A DNA stretch of 64,000 nucleotides from Mycobacterium marseillense (GCF_010731675.1 NZ_AP022584.1:4340001-4404000); one strand, 5' to 3'; positions 10,686-20,054 are shown, counted from the first letter of the stretch. Numbers and translations: made by a program. Notes: generated by a model from the letters alone, not told the origin.

Positions 10686-11618
10686 ATGGCCGGCAATTCA
10701 CGCCGCCGCGGGGCAATCCGCAAGGCGGGTACCAAGAAAGGCCCCACCGTCGGTTCGGGCGGCCAGCGTCGCCGCGGGCTGGAGGGCCGCGGCCCCACGC
10801 CGCCCGCGCACCTGCGCCCCAACCACCCCGCCGCCAAGCGCGCCCAGTCGCCGTCGCGCCGCCCCGCGCGCGGTAGGACTGACGAGACCGAGACGGTGCT
10901 GGGCCGCAACCCGGTGCTGGAATGCCTGCGCGCCGGCGTGCCGGCGACCGCGCTGTACGTGGCGCTGGGCAGCGAAGCCGACGAGCGGCTGACCGAATCC
11001 GTCTCCCGCGCAGCCGATTTGGGCATCGCGATTCTGGAGGTGCCGCGCACCGACCTGGACCGGATGACCAGCAACCATCTGCACCAGGGCATCGCGTTGC
11101 AGGTGCCGCCGTACAACTACGCCCACCCCGACGACCTGCTGGAGGCGGCGACCGGTTCGCCCCCGGCGCTGCTGGTCGCGCTGGACAACATCTCCGACCC
11201 CCGCAACCTGGGCGCCATCGTGCGTTCGGTGGCCGCGTTCGGCGGCCATGGCGTGCTGATCCCACAGCGGCGGTCGGCCTCGGTGACGGCGGTGGCCTGG
11301 CGCACCAGCGCCGGCGCCGCGGCCCGCCTACCGGTGGCCCGGGCCACCAATCTCACCAGGACACTGACGGATTGGGCGAACCGCGGCCTGCGGGTGATCG
11401 GGCTGGACGCCGGCGGCGACACCACGCTGGACGACCTGGACGGCACCGACCCGATCGTGGTCGTCGTCGGGTCGGAAGGCAAAGGTCTGTCGCGGTTGGT
11501 GCGGCAGAACTGCGACGAGGTCGTGTCGATTCCGATGGCCGGCAATGCCGAATCGCTGAACGCCTCGGTGGCCGCCGGGGTGGTGCTCGCCGAGATCTCC
11601 CGTCAGCGCAGGGGCTAG
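10686..11618 (+). CDS. rlmB: RlmB-like 23S rRNA 2'-O-ribose methyltransferase (SpoU family)
   Basis: A 310-residue SPOUT methyltransferase. A basic, disordered N-terminus of about 65 residues ([14 protein letters not shown]) is followed by a substrate-binding domain ([22 protein letters not shown]) and the knotted SAM domain with motif 1 [14 protein letters not shown], motif 2 GSEGKGLS and motif 3 [22 protein letters not shown]. The family methylates a 23S rRNA guanosine ribose; the exact site in mycobacteria is inferred. Last gene of the carD-ispD-ispF-cysS run, with the phosphodiesterase starting at the next base. Confidence 0.92.
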   Translation: MAGNSRRRGAIRKAGTKKGPTVGSGGQRRRGLEGRGPTPPAHLRPNHPAAKRAQSPSRRPARGRTDETETVLGRNPVLECLRAGVPATALYVALGSEADERLTESVSRAADLGIAILEVPRTDLDRMTSNHLHQGIALQVPPYNYAHPDDLLEAATGSPPALLVALDNISDPRNLGAIVRSVAAFGGHGVLIPQRRSASVTAVAWRTSAGAAARLPVARATNLTRTLTDWANRGLRVIGLDAGGDTTLDDLDGTDPIVVVVGSEGKGLSRLVRQNCDEVVSIPMAGNAESLNASVAAGVVLAEISRQRRG

Positions 11619-12545
11619 GTGATCGCCCGCCTCGTTGCCGCCCTGCTGGCATCGACGGTGCTCCTGGCCCCACCGGCCGCCGCGCAGGCGCCCGACTTCG
11701 ATCTGCAGGCCCACCGCGGCGGGCGCGGGGAGGCCACCGAGCAGTCACTGCGGGCCTTCGCCAGGTCACTCGAATTGGGCGTCAGCACACTGGAATTCGA
11801 CGTCGTGCTCACCCGGGACCGGCGACCGTTGGTGTGGCACGATCCGACGATCGCGGCCGAGAAATGCGCCGACACCGCGCCCGCGGCCGCCGGGGACCCG
11901 CAGTATCCCTATGTCGGCAAACTCGTGCACGAGCTCACGTTGGCGCAGATCCGCACCCTGGACTGCGGCCGACGGCTGGACGGATTCCCGCATGCCGAAG
12001 TGGTGCGGGGCAACAAGATCGCCACGTTGCCTGAGGTTTTCGCGCTCGCCGACTCCTACCGCGCCGACACCGTGCGCTACAACATCGAAACCAAGGTGGA
12101 GGCCGATGCGCCCGGCGCGTCGGCCGAGCCGCAGGAGTTCGTCGACGTGATACTGGCCGCGGTCCGGGCCGCGGGCAAGCTCGAGCGCGTGGAGATACAG
12201 AGCTTCGACTGGCGCACGCTGCCGCTGGTGCGCCGGGCCGAACCGTCGATCCCGTTGGTGGCCCTGTATGACGAGCAGGCGCCCGGGGATCCGCTGATCG
12301 GCGCGCTGACAGTGGGCGCCGACGCCGTCGCACCGGACTACCGGCTGGTCACCGGCACGCCGTACGTCGACCGCGCGCATGCGTTGGGCCTCAAGGTCAT
12401 TCCGTGGACGGTCAACACGGCCGACGACATGCGCGAGCAGATCGGGTACGGGGTCGACGGCATCATCACCGACTATCCGACGGCGCTGCGCGGCGTGCTC
12501 GCCGAGCTGTCCATGCCGCTGCCGCCGGCATACCGGCGGGGCTAG
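11619..12545 (+). CDS. secreted glycerophosphodiester phosphodiesterase
   Basis: A 308-residue GDPD protein with a Sec signal peptide (hydrophobic core, then AAAQA near residue 24). Catalytic elements: HRGGRGEATE (H32, R33, E41), LEFDVVLT (E59, D61), H74 in VWHDP, and a C-terminal TVNTADDM segment. It would hydrolyse glycerophosphodiesters to sn-glycerol 3-phosphate outside the membrane. The GTG start directly abuts the rlmB stop. M. tuberculosis has no gene here, its GDPD genes lying elsewhere. The stop overlaps that of the convergent transporter gene by three bases. Confidence 0.87.
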   Translation: MIARLVAALLASTVLLAPPAAAQAPDFDLQAHRGGRGEATEQSLRAFARSLELGVSTLEFDVVLTRDRRPLVWHDPTIAAEKCADTAPAAAGDPQYPYVGKLVHELTLAQIRTLDCGRRLDGFPHAEVVRGNKIATLPEVFALADSYRADTVRYNIETKVEADAPGASAEPQEFVDVILAAVRAAGKLERVEIQSFDWRTLPLVRRAEPSIPLVALYDEQAPGDPLIGALTVGADAVAPDYRLVTGTPYVDRAHALGLKVIPWTVNTADDMREQIGYGVDGIITDYPTALRGVLAELSMPLPPAYRRG

Positions 12546-13783
12546 ACGCCCAACGCCCGCGCCGACGCCCACAGCGCGAGCACCGCCACCACGACCGACG
12601 CGGGCACGGTGCACACCCCGAGGCGGGTGTACTCGCCGACCCCGGCATCGACGTCGTGCTTGCGAAGCACGCGTCGCCACAACAGGTTCGACAGCGACCC
12701 GACGTAGGTCAGGTTGGGGCCGATGTTGACCCCGATCAGTACCGCGAGCACCGCCACCGGCCCGGCCGGCGCGACCAGCGGCAGCAGCACCAGCGTGGCG
12801 GGCAGGTTGTTGACGACGTTGGCCAGCGCGGCCGCGATCGCGGCGATCGCCAGCAGGGCGGGCAGGCCCGAGCCCGACGGCAGCACCGCCGACATCGCCC
12901 GGTCCATCCCGCCCAGCATGACCGCCTGCACCACGACGCCCAGCGCCAGCACGAACACCAAGAACGACACATTGACCGAGCGCACGATCTCTGGCACCGA
13001 CGTGTGCCGGCGGCGCAGGCTGCGCGCCGCCAGCACCGTGGCGCCGCACAGCGCCACCCAGGCCGGCGCCACCCCCACCGACTGGGCGACCGCGAAGCCG
13101 GCGAGCGTCAGGGCGACGACCACCAACACGAACACCGGCGGGCGTGGTGGCGCACCGAGTTCCTCCGGGTTCGGCTGCACCCGCAGGTCCTCGGCGAAGA
13201 ACCACCGGAAAATCACGTAGAGGGTGCCCACCGCGCCGAGCCAAGGCAGCGCCATCACCAGCGTGAATTTCGTGAACGAGATGTTGGCCGTGTGGAAGGC
13301 CAGCAGGTTGGTCAGGTTGGACACCGGCAGCAGCAGCGAGGCGCCGTTGGCCAGGTGGGCGGTGGCGTAGGCGTAGGGCCGTACCCGGGTGCGCTGCCGC
13401 CGCACGGCGGCGAGCACCACTGGGGTCAGCAGCACCACGGCGGCGTCCAGGCTCAGCACGGCGGTGATCACCGAGGCGATCACGAAGACCCGTCGCAGCA
13501 GGGTGCCCGACCCGACGCGCCCCCGCGCGATCGCCGCGCCGGCGGCTTCGAACAGGCCCTCGTCGTCGCACAGCTTGGCCAGCACCAGCACCGCGCCCAG
13601 GAACGCGACGACCCCGGACAGGTCGGCGATCTCCTTGGCCGCCTGCTGGACCGAGATCGCGCCGACCGCGATCAGGATGAGGGCGGCCGGAACCGCCGCC
13701 AGCGCCTCCGGCCAACCCCGCGGGCGAGCAACGGCGAACGCCAGGACAACGGCAAGCAGCAACAGCGCAAGGGTCAGTGCCAA
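12542..13783 (-). CDS. ArsB/NhaD-type membrane transporter (ArsB2-like)
   Basis: A polytopic membrane protein of about 413 residues with roughly ten hydrophobic segments and the ion-transporter signatures LSLDAAVVLLTPVVLAA and HLANGASLLLPVSNLTN. Families of this fold export arsenite or exchange sodium for protons; the M. tuberculosis homologue Rv3578 is called ArsB2, but no arsenic genes are nearby, so the substrate is uncertain. A TTG at 13783 gives 413 residues, the length of Rv3578; the frame upstream lies over the preceding gene. It follows the metallo-beta-lactamase gene by 13 bases. Confidence 0.82.
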   Translation of the reverse strand: MALTLALLLLAVVLAFAVARPRGWPEALAAVPAALILIAVGAISVQQAAKEIADLSGVVAFLGAVLVLAKLCDDEGLFEAAGAAIARGRVGSGTLLRRVFVIASVITAVLSLDAAVVLLTPVVLAAVRRQRTRVRPYAYATAHLANGASLLLPVSNLTNLLAFHTANISFTKFTLVMALPWLGAVGTLYVIFRWFFAEDLRVQPNPEELGAPPRPPVFVLVVVALTLAGFAVAQSVGVAPAWVALCGATVLAARSLRRRHTSVPEIVRSVNVSFLVFVLALGVVVQAVMLGGMDRAMSAVLPSGSGLPALLAIAAIAAALANVVNNLPATLVLLPLVAPAGPVAVLAVLIGVNIGPNLTYVGSLSNLLWRRVLRKHDVDAGVGEYTRLGVCTVPASVVVAVLALWASARALGV

Positions 13784-13796
13784 GGTCTGGACCGCA

Positions 13797-14714
13797 TCAC
13801 TGAAACGGGTCCTCGCGCCGCCACACTGTCGGCAGGTGCAGCGCGACACCGTCGGCGGCGGCGAGCTCATCGAGGATGCGGATGGAGACGTCGAGGTCGT
13901 CGCCCGCATAGGGCAAGGCGCGCAACGGCTTTGTCAGCGGGCGGAAGAAGTCGTCCCAGTGGATGAGGGTCACCCGGCGCGCCCCGACCGCGCGCACGGT
14001 CTCGGCCCAGTAGTCGACCAGATACGACCGCGGCTGCAGCCCGAGTTGCCCGACGGACAGGTAGACGGCATCGGCGCGGTGGCCGGCCAGCGCCCCCTTG
14101 ACGAAACCGGCACTGCCCTGGATCAGCAGCCGCCGGCCCGTCGGCCGGTGGTGCACCAGCGTCGACCACGACTCCCCGCAGCGGTACGCCGAGGCCTTCA
14201 CCGGGGTGATCAGCGGCTCATCGATCACCCCGGGATACCGGTCGGGCGGGCAGTGGTGGGACTCTACCAGCGTTATCTCATAGGCGCCCAACTGAATTGG
14301 CTGGCCGTCGACCGCGACGACAATCCGATTTTCCGGCAGCCCGTAGCCGCGCCCGACGTTGGCCGCCGACTGGCCGCCGATCAGCTGCGCTCCGGTGCGA
14401 TCGGCGACCAGCGCGGAGTCCAGCACGTGGTCGATGTGGGTGTGCACCGGGATGACGGCGGCCAGTCGCGACACCTTGGCCCGGGCCAGGCATCCGTCGA
14501 CGCGCGCCGGTGACGGCGCCACCTTGCCCGCCGCGACCTTGGCCAGGCTCGGTCGGGAGAAGTAGCCGTCGGTCAGCACCGCCGACGAGCCGTCGTCGAT
14601 CAGCAGCGTCGCCACGCCCATCCAGGTCACCGACAGCGCGTCGGGCGCGGCCGCGGGGGCGTCGAATCGGTCCGCGTACCGTGCGATGTCGGGACGCCCG
14701 AGTTTGAGCCGCAT
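13797..14714 (-). CDS. metallo-beta-lactamase fold hydrolase (Rv3577-like)
   Basis: A 305-residue metallo-hydrolase with the binuclear metal motif VHTHIDH (H91, H93, D95, H96) and later ligands in ESHHCPPD and IHWDDF. It resembles the UlaG/RomA branch of cytosolic hydrolases. The ATG overlaps the pxpA stop (ATGA), so the pair is coupled. The substrate is not known. A link to 5-oxoproline metabolism through its neighbour is only an inference. Confidence 0.82.
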   Translation of the reverse strand: MRLKLGRPDIARYADRFDAPAAAPDALSVTWMGVATLLIDDGSSAVLTDGYFSRPSLAKVAAGKVAPSPARVDGCLARAKVSRLAAVIPVHTHIDHVLDSALVADRTGAQLIGGQSAANVGRGYGLPENRIVVAVDGQPIQLGAYEITLVESHHCPPDRYPGVIDEPLITPVKASAYRCGESWSTLVHHRPTGRRLLIQGSAGFVKGALAGHRADAVYLSVGQLGLQPRSYLVDYWAETVRAVGARRVTLIHWDDFFRPLTKPLRALPYAGDDLDVSIRILDELAAADGVALHLPTVWRREDPFQ

Positions 14715-15472
14715 CAGCAGAAGGCCCGCAGGTCGGTGCCCGCCGCCCTGAGGCGATCGCGGACCGCGGTGGCGATCTGCACCGCTCCCGGCGAATCACC
14801 GTGCACGCAAACCGATTCCACGCTCACGCCGATATCGCTCCCGTCGATCGCGGTGACCTGACCCGAGGTCACCATGGTCGCGACGCGCTCGGCGATCACC
14901 GCCGGATCGTGCAGTACCGCGCCGGGTTCGCGGCGGGAGACCAGCCGCCCGTCCGGCCGGTAGGCCCGATCGGCGAAGGCTTCGGCCACGGTGCGCAGCC
15001 CGCGGCTGGCGGCCTCGTCGAAGAAGGCCGAACCGGCCATGCCCAGCACGGGCAGGCCGTCGTCCACCAGGCGCACCGCCTCGGCGACCGCGGCGGCCTG
15101 CTCGGCGTTGGTCACGATCGTGTTGTACAGCGCCCCATGCGGTTTCACGTAGGACACGACGGAACCCGACGCGCGGGCGATCGCCTGCAGCGCGCCGATC
15201 TGATACACCACGTCGGCGATGAGATCCTCGGCGGCGACGTCGATGAAGCGCCTGCCGAACCCGGCCAGGTCGCGATAGCTCACCTGCGCCCCGATGCGCA
15301 CCCCGCGCGCGGCGGCCGACCGGCACACCCGCAGCAGGCCCGCCGGGTCGCCGGCATGGAAACCGCACGCCACGTTGGCACTGGTGACGATCTCGAGCAT
15401 GGCGTCGTCGTCACCCAGGCGCCAGACGCCGAATCCCTCGCCCAGGTCGGCGTTGAGGTCGATACCGGCCAC
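14714..15472 (-). CDS. pxpA: PxpA, 5-oxoprolinase subunit A (LamB/YcsF family)
   Basis: A 252-residue LamB/YcsF protein. Family motifs: [11 protein letters not shown] at the N-terminus, [23 protein letters not shown], and [11 protein letters not shown] near the C-terminus. PxpA acts with PxpB and PxpC to open 5-oxoproline to glutamate with ATP. No pxpB or pxpC lies in the window, so partners must be elsewhere or the protein has another use. GTG start at 15472. M. tuberculosis lacks a gene at this position. Confidence 0.88.
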   Translation of the reverse strand: MAGIDLNADLGEGFGVWRLGDDDAMLEIVTSANVACGFHAGDPAGLLRVCRSAAARGVRIGAQVSYRDLAGFGRRFIDVAAEDLIADVVYQIGALQAIARASGSVVSYVKPHGALYNTIVTNAEQAAAVAEAVRLVDDGLPVLGMAGSAFFDEAASRGLRTVAEAFADRAYRPDGRLVSRREPGAVLHDPAVIAERVATMVTSGQVTAIDGSDIGVSVESVCVHGDSPGAVQIATAVRDRLRAAGTDLRAFC

Positions 15473-15494
15473 CCGCCCAGCTTATGGGGGCCGG

Positions 15495-16205
15495 CTATTG
15501 GCGGGCGACCTTGGCCGCGATCTGCTGGGCGATGTCGACCGCGGACCCGCCCGCCAGGAAGGAGCCGCAGGTGGCGACGTCGATGGCGACGTTGTTGCGC
15601 ACGGTCAGCGCCCGCTGGCACGTCCAGCCGTCAGTGGACTCCTGAACTTTCGACGTGCTGAGGGTCCCGCCGACTTTGTGAGCCTCGCCCGCGGTCCACA
15701 CGACTTCGGGCTTGCCCGTGGGATGTTCGAAAAACTTGCGATCGGCGCAGGCGAACCATCGTCGCACCGAGGCGTCGTAGAAGGCGTTCGCCTGGCGCGC
15801 CGAGGGGTAGGCGATCACCGCCTCGGCGGCGGAAGCATTCCGGACCCTGGGATCGTCGAAGCTGTCGTCGAAGCGTTGGCCGCGCATCGCGGTCCATCCG
15901 CTGTCCGCGTAGACGGCTTCTTGAGCGGGGCCGTCCATTGCCAGGCAGTTCTTGTCGCTGAAAATCGGGCTCGCATCCCACATCGCCGTCGCGCTGTCGC
16001 GAAGCCGCATCCCCGCGGAGAGCACGGAGTTGATCGTGTCCGCGCCGAGCAGCAGACCGTCCAGGGCCGCGACGGCCACCGGGGTGTGCGGCAGCGGGCC
16101 CGAGGTGTCTGCGGGCATGGCGCTGCCGGCGACCACGGTGGTGCAGCCGGCCGCGAGGGTGCACAGCGCCGCCTGCACCAAAACAGCGATGTGCCGGCGC
16201 GCCAT
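15495..16205 (-). CDS. lppH: LppH-like lipoprotein with PknH-type sensor domain
   Basis: A 236-residue lipoprotein: signal peptide, lipobox TLAAGC with cysteine at about residue 20, then a PknH C-terminal-like sensor domain. That domain has two conserved disulfide pairs in this family, and four cysteines are visible (SDKNCLAM, WFACADRK, GWTCQRAL, VATCGSF). The ATG at 16205 is preferred to one 21 codons upstream because it puts the signal peptide at the N-terminus. The ligand is unknown. It is Rv3576-like in sequence and position. Confidence 0.82.
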   Translation of the reverse strand: MARRHIAVLVQAALCTLAAGCTTVVAGSAMPADTSGPLPHTPVAVAALDGLLLGADTINSVLSAGMRLRDSATAMWDASPIFSDKNCLAMDGPAQEAVYADSGWTAMRGQRFDDSFDDPRVRNASAAEAVIAYPSARQANAFYDASVRRWFACADRKFFEHPTGKPEVVWTAGEAHKVGGTLSTSKVQESTDGWTCQRALTVRNNVAIDVATCGSFLAGGSAVDIAQQIAAKVARQ

Positions 16206-16251
16206 GGCCTTTCCCAGCCCTTCCCGACGTAAGCCGATATGTGCGATCAGC

Positions 16252-17112
16252 TTAGGCGGCCGCCTCACGCCGCCGCCCCACCAGCCAGCAGACCAGGTAG
16301 ATCAGAAACGAGATGCTCGCGACGAACACCGAGACCGGCACGCCCGGCGCCAGCGACAACACGATCCCGCCCACCGCGGCCACCTCGGCGAACACCACCG
16401 AGGTCAGCATGGCCGCCGCCGGGGAGGTGACCACCCGGGCCGCCGCGGCCGCCGGCGTGATCAGCAGCGACATCACCAGCAGCGCCCCCACGATCTGCAC
16501 CGCCTGGGCCGCCACCACCCCGACCAGCGCGGCGAACACGATCCCCAGCGCGTGGACCGGCACGCCGCGGGCGGCGGCGACGTCGGGGTCCACGGTGGCG
16601 AACAGCAGTGGGCGGTAACAGGTTGCCAGCACGGCGATGACGAGCAGGCAGACCAGCGCCAGCATCGTCAACCCCGTGTAGCCGACTCCGACGATCTGAC
16701 CGGTCAGCAGGGCGAAACTGGTCGCCGTCCGGCCCGGGTAGAGATGGATGAACAACACCGCCAGGCCCAGGCCGAACGCCAGCACCACCCCGATCACCGA
16801 ATCGCGTTCCCGGGCGCGCCGCCCGAGGACGCCGAACAACGCCGCCGCCAGCGCGCTGCCGATCAGGGCGCCCACGCCCACCCCGAATCCGACCAGCAAC
16901 GCGAAAGCGGCTCCGGTCAACGACAATTCGCTGGACCCGTGCACGGCGAACGACATTTGCCGCATCACGATGAACGGCCCGATCAGCCCGGCCACCAGCC
17001 CCAGCAGCGCGGCCGCCACCAGTGCCTGCTGCACGAAGTCGTGGCCGAGGAGGTGGGCGGTGATGTCGAAGGAGAACAGGTGGTTGCCCACGTCGGCGAG
17101 CCGATGTTCCAT
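16252..17112 (-). CDS. znuB: ZnuB-like metal ABC transporter permease
   Basis: A 286-residue ABC-3 family permease with about eight hydrophobic segments, including LVAGLIGPFIVMRQMSFAVHGSSELSLTGAAFALL, characteristic of zinc/manganese permeases (given here in parts: VMRQMSFAVHGSSE, then LSLTGAAFALLVG). It forms the membrane channel for the metal released by ZnuA. The start overlaps the znuC stop by one base, making a tightly packed znuA-znuC-znuB operon. No M. tuberculosis counterpart lies at this locus. Confidence 0.9.
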   Translation of the reverse strand: MEHRLADVGNHLFSFDITAHLLGHDFVQQALVAAALLGLVAGLIGPFIVMRQMSFAVHGSSELSLTGAAFALLVGFGVGVGALIGSALAAALFGVLGRRARERDSVIGVVLAFGLGLAVLFIHLYPGRTATSFALLTGQIVGVGYTGLTMLALVCLLVIAVLATCYRPLLFATVDPDVAAARGVPVHALGIVFAALVGVVAAQAVQIVGALLVMSLLITPAAAAARVVTSPAAAMLTSVVFAEVAAVGGIVLSLAPGVPVSVFVASISFLIYLVCWLVGRRREAAA

Positions 17113-17933
17113 CAGCCGTGCCCGTCGGTGTGCTCGCCGGCCACCACGTAGCCGTCCTTGACCTTCACCACCTGGATGTCGGACCGATACAGCGCCGACA
17201 GCGTCTGGCTGGTAATCACCTCTTCGACGGTGCCGATCCGGAATCGGCCATCGACCAGGTACAGCACGCGGTCCACATACGGCAGGATCGGGTTGATCTC
17301 GTGGGTGACGACGATGACCGTGGTCCCCGCCTCCTGGCGGCGCCGCTCGATCAGCGCCGACACCCGCTTCGCGTTCGCCGGGTCCAGCGTGAGCAGCGGC
17401 TCGTCGCAGAGCAGCAGCGTCGGGTCGCTGACGAGTGCCTGGGCGATGCGCACCCGCTGCAACTCGCCGCCCGACATCACGCCGACCCGGACATCCGCCA
17501 GGCGGTCGCCGTTGACCTGGCTCAGCGCGTAAGCGACGGCCTCGCGCCGCCGGGCCCGGTCGCGCGACCGCAGCGGGACGGCGCCCCAGCGCCGGCCGTC
17601 GATACCTAGCCGAACCAGGTCTCGTCCCCGCAGCATCACGTCGTGGTCCAGTGGGTGGTGTTGCGGCACATAGCCGATGCGCCCGCTGCCCGAGGTGATC
17701 GGCTTTCCGTTCACCAACCCGACGCCGGCGCTCAGCGACAGCTGTCCGAGGAGCACGTTGAGCAGCGACGTCTTGCCGCTGCCGTTGGGGCCGAGCACCG
17801 CGATGAACTCACCGCGCGACACCGACAGGTCCAGGTGGTCCCATAACACCCGGTCGCCGAACGCCAGGCGGGCCCCGCGCAGCGACACGGTGTCCGCGTG
17901 CCGGTCGACGGCCGGGGGCGTTTCGATCCTCAT
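17112..17933 (-). CDS. znuC: ZnuC-like metal ABC transporter ATPase
   Basis: A 273-residue ATP-binding subunit: Walker A GPNGSGKT at about 48-55, Q-loop YVPQHHPL, signature MSGGELQRVRIAQAL, Walker B LLLCDEPLLTLD and switch histidine VTHEI. It powers uptake through ZnuB. It overlaps the end of znuA by four bases. Confidence 0.93.
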   Translation of the reverse strand: MRIETPPAVDRHADTVSLRGARLAFGDRVLWDHLDLSVSRGEFIAVLGPNGSGKTSLLNVLLGQLSLSAGVGLVNGKPITSGSGRIGYVPQHHPLDHDVMLRGRDLVRLGIDGRRWGAVPLRSRDRARRREAVAYALSQVNGDRLADVRVGVMSGGELQRVRIAQALVSDPTLLLCDEPLLTLDPANAKRVSALIERRRQEAGTTVIVVTHEINPILPYVDRVLYLVDGRFRIGTVEEVITSQTLSALYRSDIQVVKVKDGYVVAGEHTDGHG

Positions 17934-18832
17934 GGCTGGACGGGCCGGCCCGACTGCAGCGCAGCCAGCAGGTGCTCGACCGTATTGCGTTGCCAGCTGA
18001 GGTAATCCGCGCCGTCCGGGAGGGTCTCGGCCACCTCGGTGACCGGCACACCCGCGCGCCGTGCGGTGTCGCGCAGGCTGCTGATCGCGGCGGTGGAGGT
18101 CTGCGGGTTGACCATCAGCGCCGACACCTGACGCCGGTCGATCAGGTCGAGGACCGTCGCCAGATCGGCCGGCGCCGGGTCGGTTTCGTTCTCGATGGCC
18201 GCCGCGAAGGCGGGTGGGGTCCGGTTCACCAGCCCCGTCGCCTTCAGCAGGTAGAAGGTGACCGGCTCGGTCGCCACGACCGAGGTGTGGGGATAGGTGG
18301 CGGCGACGCCGCGTTCGGTGCCGGCGACGGCGTCGGCGTCGCGTTCGAACGCGGCGGCGTTGGCCCGGTAGTCGGCGGCGTTGCCCGGGTCGACGGTCGC
18401 GAGCCGGTCGGCGATCGCGGCCGCCACCGCCTTCGCGACGCTCAGGTCGTAGAAGACGTGCTCGTTGCGTGGTTGCCCGTCGTTCTCGAGGAACGAGTAG
18501 GCGTTGACCGGCTTGGCGCCGGGCTGGCGGGCCAGCACGTCGTCGACCCAGCCGTCGTAGCCGCCGCCGTTGTAGACGACCAGCGCGGCGTCGGCGATGG
18601 CGGCGGCGTCCGAGGGGCTGGCCTCATAGGAATGCGGGTCGGTTTCCGCGCCGCTCAGGATGGACTTGACCGCCACATGGGTGCCGGCGACGGCGCGCGC
18701 GACGCTGCCCCACACGTCGGTGGAGGCGACGACGGCGGACGCGTGCGGGTGTGCCGGGTGGCCGCCGCAGCCGGCCAGCACCGCTGAGCCGGCCACGGCC
18801 AGTACGGCCGCCAGCCCACGCGTCAGTGCCAT
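17930..18832 (-). CDS. znuA: ZnuA-like metal-binding lipoprotein
   Basis: A 300-residue cluster A-I solute-binding protein anchored by the lipobox AVLAGC (C22). Candidate metal ligands are H67 (DPHSYEASP) and H125 (NEHVFYDL), as in zinc and manganese binders. The acidic/His-rich loop of proteobacterial ZnuA is missing, with only a few histidines just after the lipid anchor (GGHPAHPHAS), so metal choice between zinc and manganese is open. I chose the ATG at 18832 over one 15 codons upstream because it starts the signal peptide properly. A Zur-like palindrome lies about 50 bases upstream. Confidence 0.9.
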   Translation of the reverse strand: MALTRGLAAVLAVAGSAVLAGCGGHPAHPHASAVVASTDVWGSVARAVAGTHVAVKSILSGAETDPHSYEASPSDAAAIADAALVVYNGGGYDGWVDDVLARQPGAKPVNAYSFLENDGQPRNEHVFYDLSVAKAVAAAIADRLATVDPGNAADYRANAAAFERDADAVAGTERGVAATYPHTSVVATEPVTFYLLKATGLVNRTPPAFAAAIENETDPAPADLATVLDLIDRRQVSALMVNPQTSTAAISSLRDTARRAGVPVTEVAETLPDGADYLSWQRNTVEHLLAALQSGRPVQP

Positions 18833-18880
18833 GCGCACGTCCGATTTCCTCCCGACCGCCAGCAAGCCGATGCACAATAC

Positions 18881-18901
18881 TAATGAAAATCGTTTCCATT
18901 A
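18881..18901. promoter_or_regulatory. Zur-like operator palindrome
   Basis: A 21-base inverted repeat with arms TAATGAAAA and TTTCCATTA around a TCG centre; 8 of 9 arm positions pair. It is AT-rich in a GC-rich genome and resembles the TGAAAA...TTTTCA zinc-uptake-regulator boxes described in mycobacteria. It lies between znuA and the divergent LacI-type gene and could control either or both. Zur itself is not encoded in the window. Confidence 0.72.
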
Positions 18902-18959
18902 CAAAGCGGCGGTCGGAAGCGCATGGGCCGCGCGCCAATCCGCTGTAGCGTCACCGAAC

Positions 18960-20048
18960 GTGAGCCCCCCACCGCGCCGGCGTGCGACCCTGGCGTCGGT
19001 GGCGGACGAGCTCAACGTATCGCGCACGACGATCTCGAACGCGTTCAACCGTCCCGATCAACTCTCCGCCGACCTGCGTGAACGCGTGCTCGCGACGGCC
19101 AAGCGGCTGGGCTACGCCGGCCCCGACCCGGTGGCGCGATCGTTGCGGACCCGCAAAGCCGGGGCGGTCGGCCTGGTGATGGCCGAGCCGCTGACCTATT
19201 TCTTCAGCGACCCGGCCGCACGGGATTTCGTCACCGGGGTGGCGCAGTCCTGCGAGGCGGCCGGACAGGGGCTGCTGCTGGTGGCCGTGGGGCCCAGCCG
19301 CAGCCTGAAAGAGGGAACGGACGCCGTGCTGTCGGCCGGCGTGGACGGCTTCGTGGTGTATTCGGTGTGCGACGACGATCCCTACCTGCAGGTGGTGTTG
19401 CAGCGGCGGCTGCCGGTCGTGGTCGTCGATCAGCCCAAGGATCTCGCCGGCGCCTCGCGGGTGGGCATCGACGACCGCGCGGCAATGCGTGAGCTCGCCG
19501 ACTACGTGCTCGGCCTGGGTCATCGCGAGATCGGGCTGTTGACCATGCGGCTCGGCCGGGACCGGCGCCAGGGTCTGGTGGACGCCGAGCGGTTGCGTTC
19601 TCCCGCCTTCGACGTGCAACGCGAGCGCATCATCGGCGTGTGGGAGGCGATGACGGCCGCCGGCATCGACCCGGATTCGCTGACCGTGGTGGAAAGCTAC
19701 GAGCATCTGGCCGAATCGGGCGGCGCGGCCGCCAAGGTGGCGTTGGAGACCAATCCGCGCATCACCGCGTTGCTGTGCACCGCGGACATCCTGGCGTTGT
19801 CCGCCATGGATTACCTACGGGCGCATGGCATTTACGTGCCCGGCCAGCTGACCGTCACCGGATTCGACGGCGTGCCCGAGGCCATCAACCGCGGCCTGAC
19901 CACGGTGTCGCAGTCGAGCCTGCACAAGGGGCGCCGCGCCGGTGAACTGTTGCTGAAGCCACCGCGCTCGGGACTGCCGGTCACGGAAAGTTCAGAACTC
20001 CTCGAGACCGAGCTGATTCGCGGCCGCACCGCCGGCCCGCCGGCGTGA
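18960..20048 (+). CDS. LacI-family transcription regulator (Rv3575c-like)
   Basis: A 362-residue LacI/PurR regulator: an N-terminal helix-turn-helix and hinge helix (TLASVADELNVSRTTISNAF, then RVLATAKRLGYAGPDPVARSL), followed by a periplasmic-binding-protein-like effector domain. The GTG at 18960 places the HTH at residue 9; the longer frame to 18660 lies over znuA. It is divergent from the znu operon. The effector is unknown; such regulators usually sense sugars or nucleosides. Confidence 0.87.
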   Translation: MSPPPRRRATLASVADELNVSRTTISNAFNRPDQLSADLRERVLATAKRLGYAGPDPVARSLRTRKAGAVGLVMAEPLTYFFSDPAARDFVTGVAQSCEAAGQGLLLVAVGPSRSLKEGTDAVLSAGVDGFVVYSVCDDDPYLQVVLQRRLPVVVVDQPKDLAGASRVGIDDRAAMRELADYVLGLGHREIGLLTMRLGRDRRQGLVDAERLRSPAFDVQRERIIGVWEAMTAAGIDPDSLTVVESYEHLAESGGAAAKVALETNPRITALLCTADILALSAMDYLRAHGIYVPGQLTVTGFDGVPEAINRGLTTVSQSSLHKGRRAGELLLKPPRSGLPVTESSELLETELIRGRTAGPPA

Positions 20049-20054
20049 GCGCCG

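Noticed and set aside
11766..13715. A 649-codon open frame on the minus strand
   Set aside because: It runs antisense to the GDPD gene and out of frame with the transporter; composition is Arg/Gly/Ala-rich without motifs, as expected in GC-rich shadow frames.
18660..18959. N-terminal extension of the LacI regulator by 100 codons
   Set aside because: It is antisense to znuA, spans the Zur-like palindrome and precedes a normally placed HTH.
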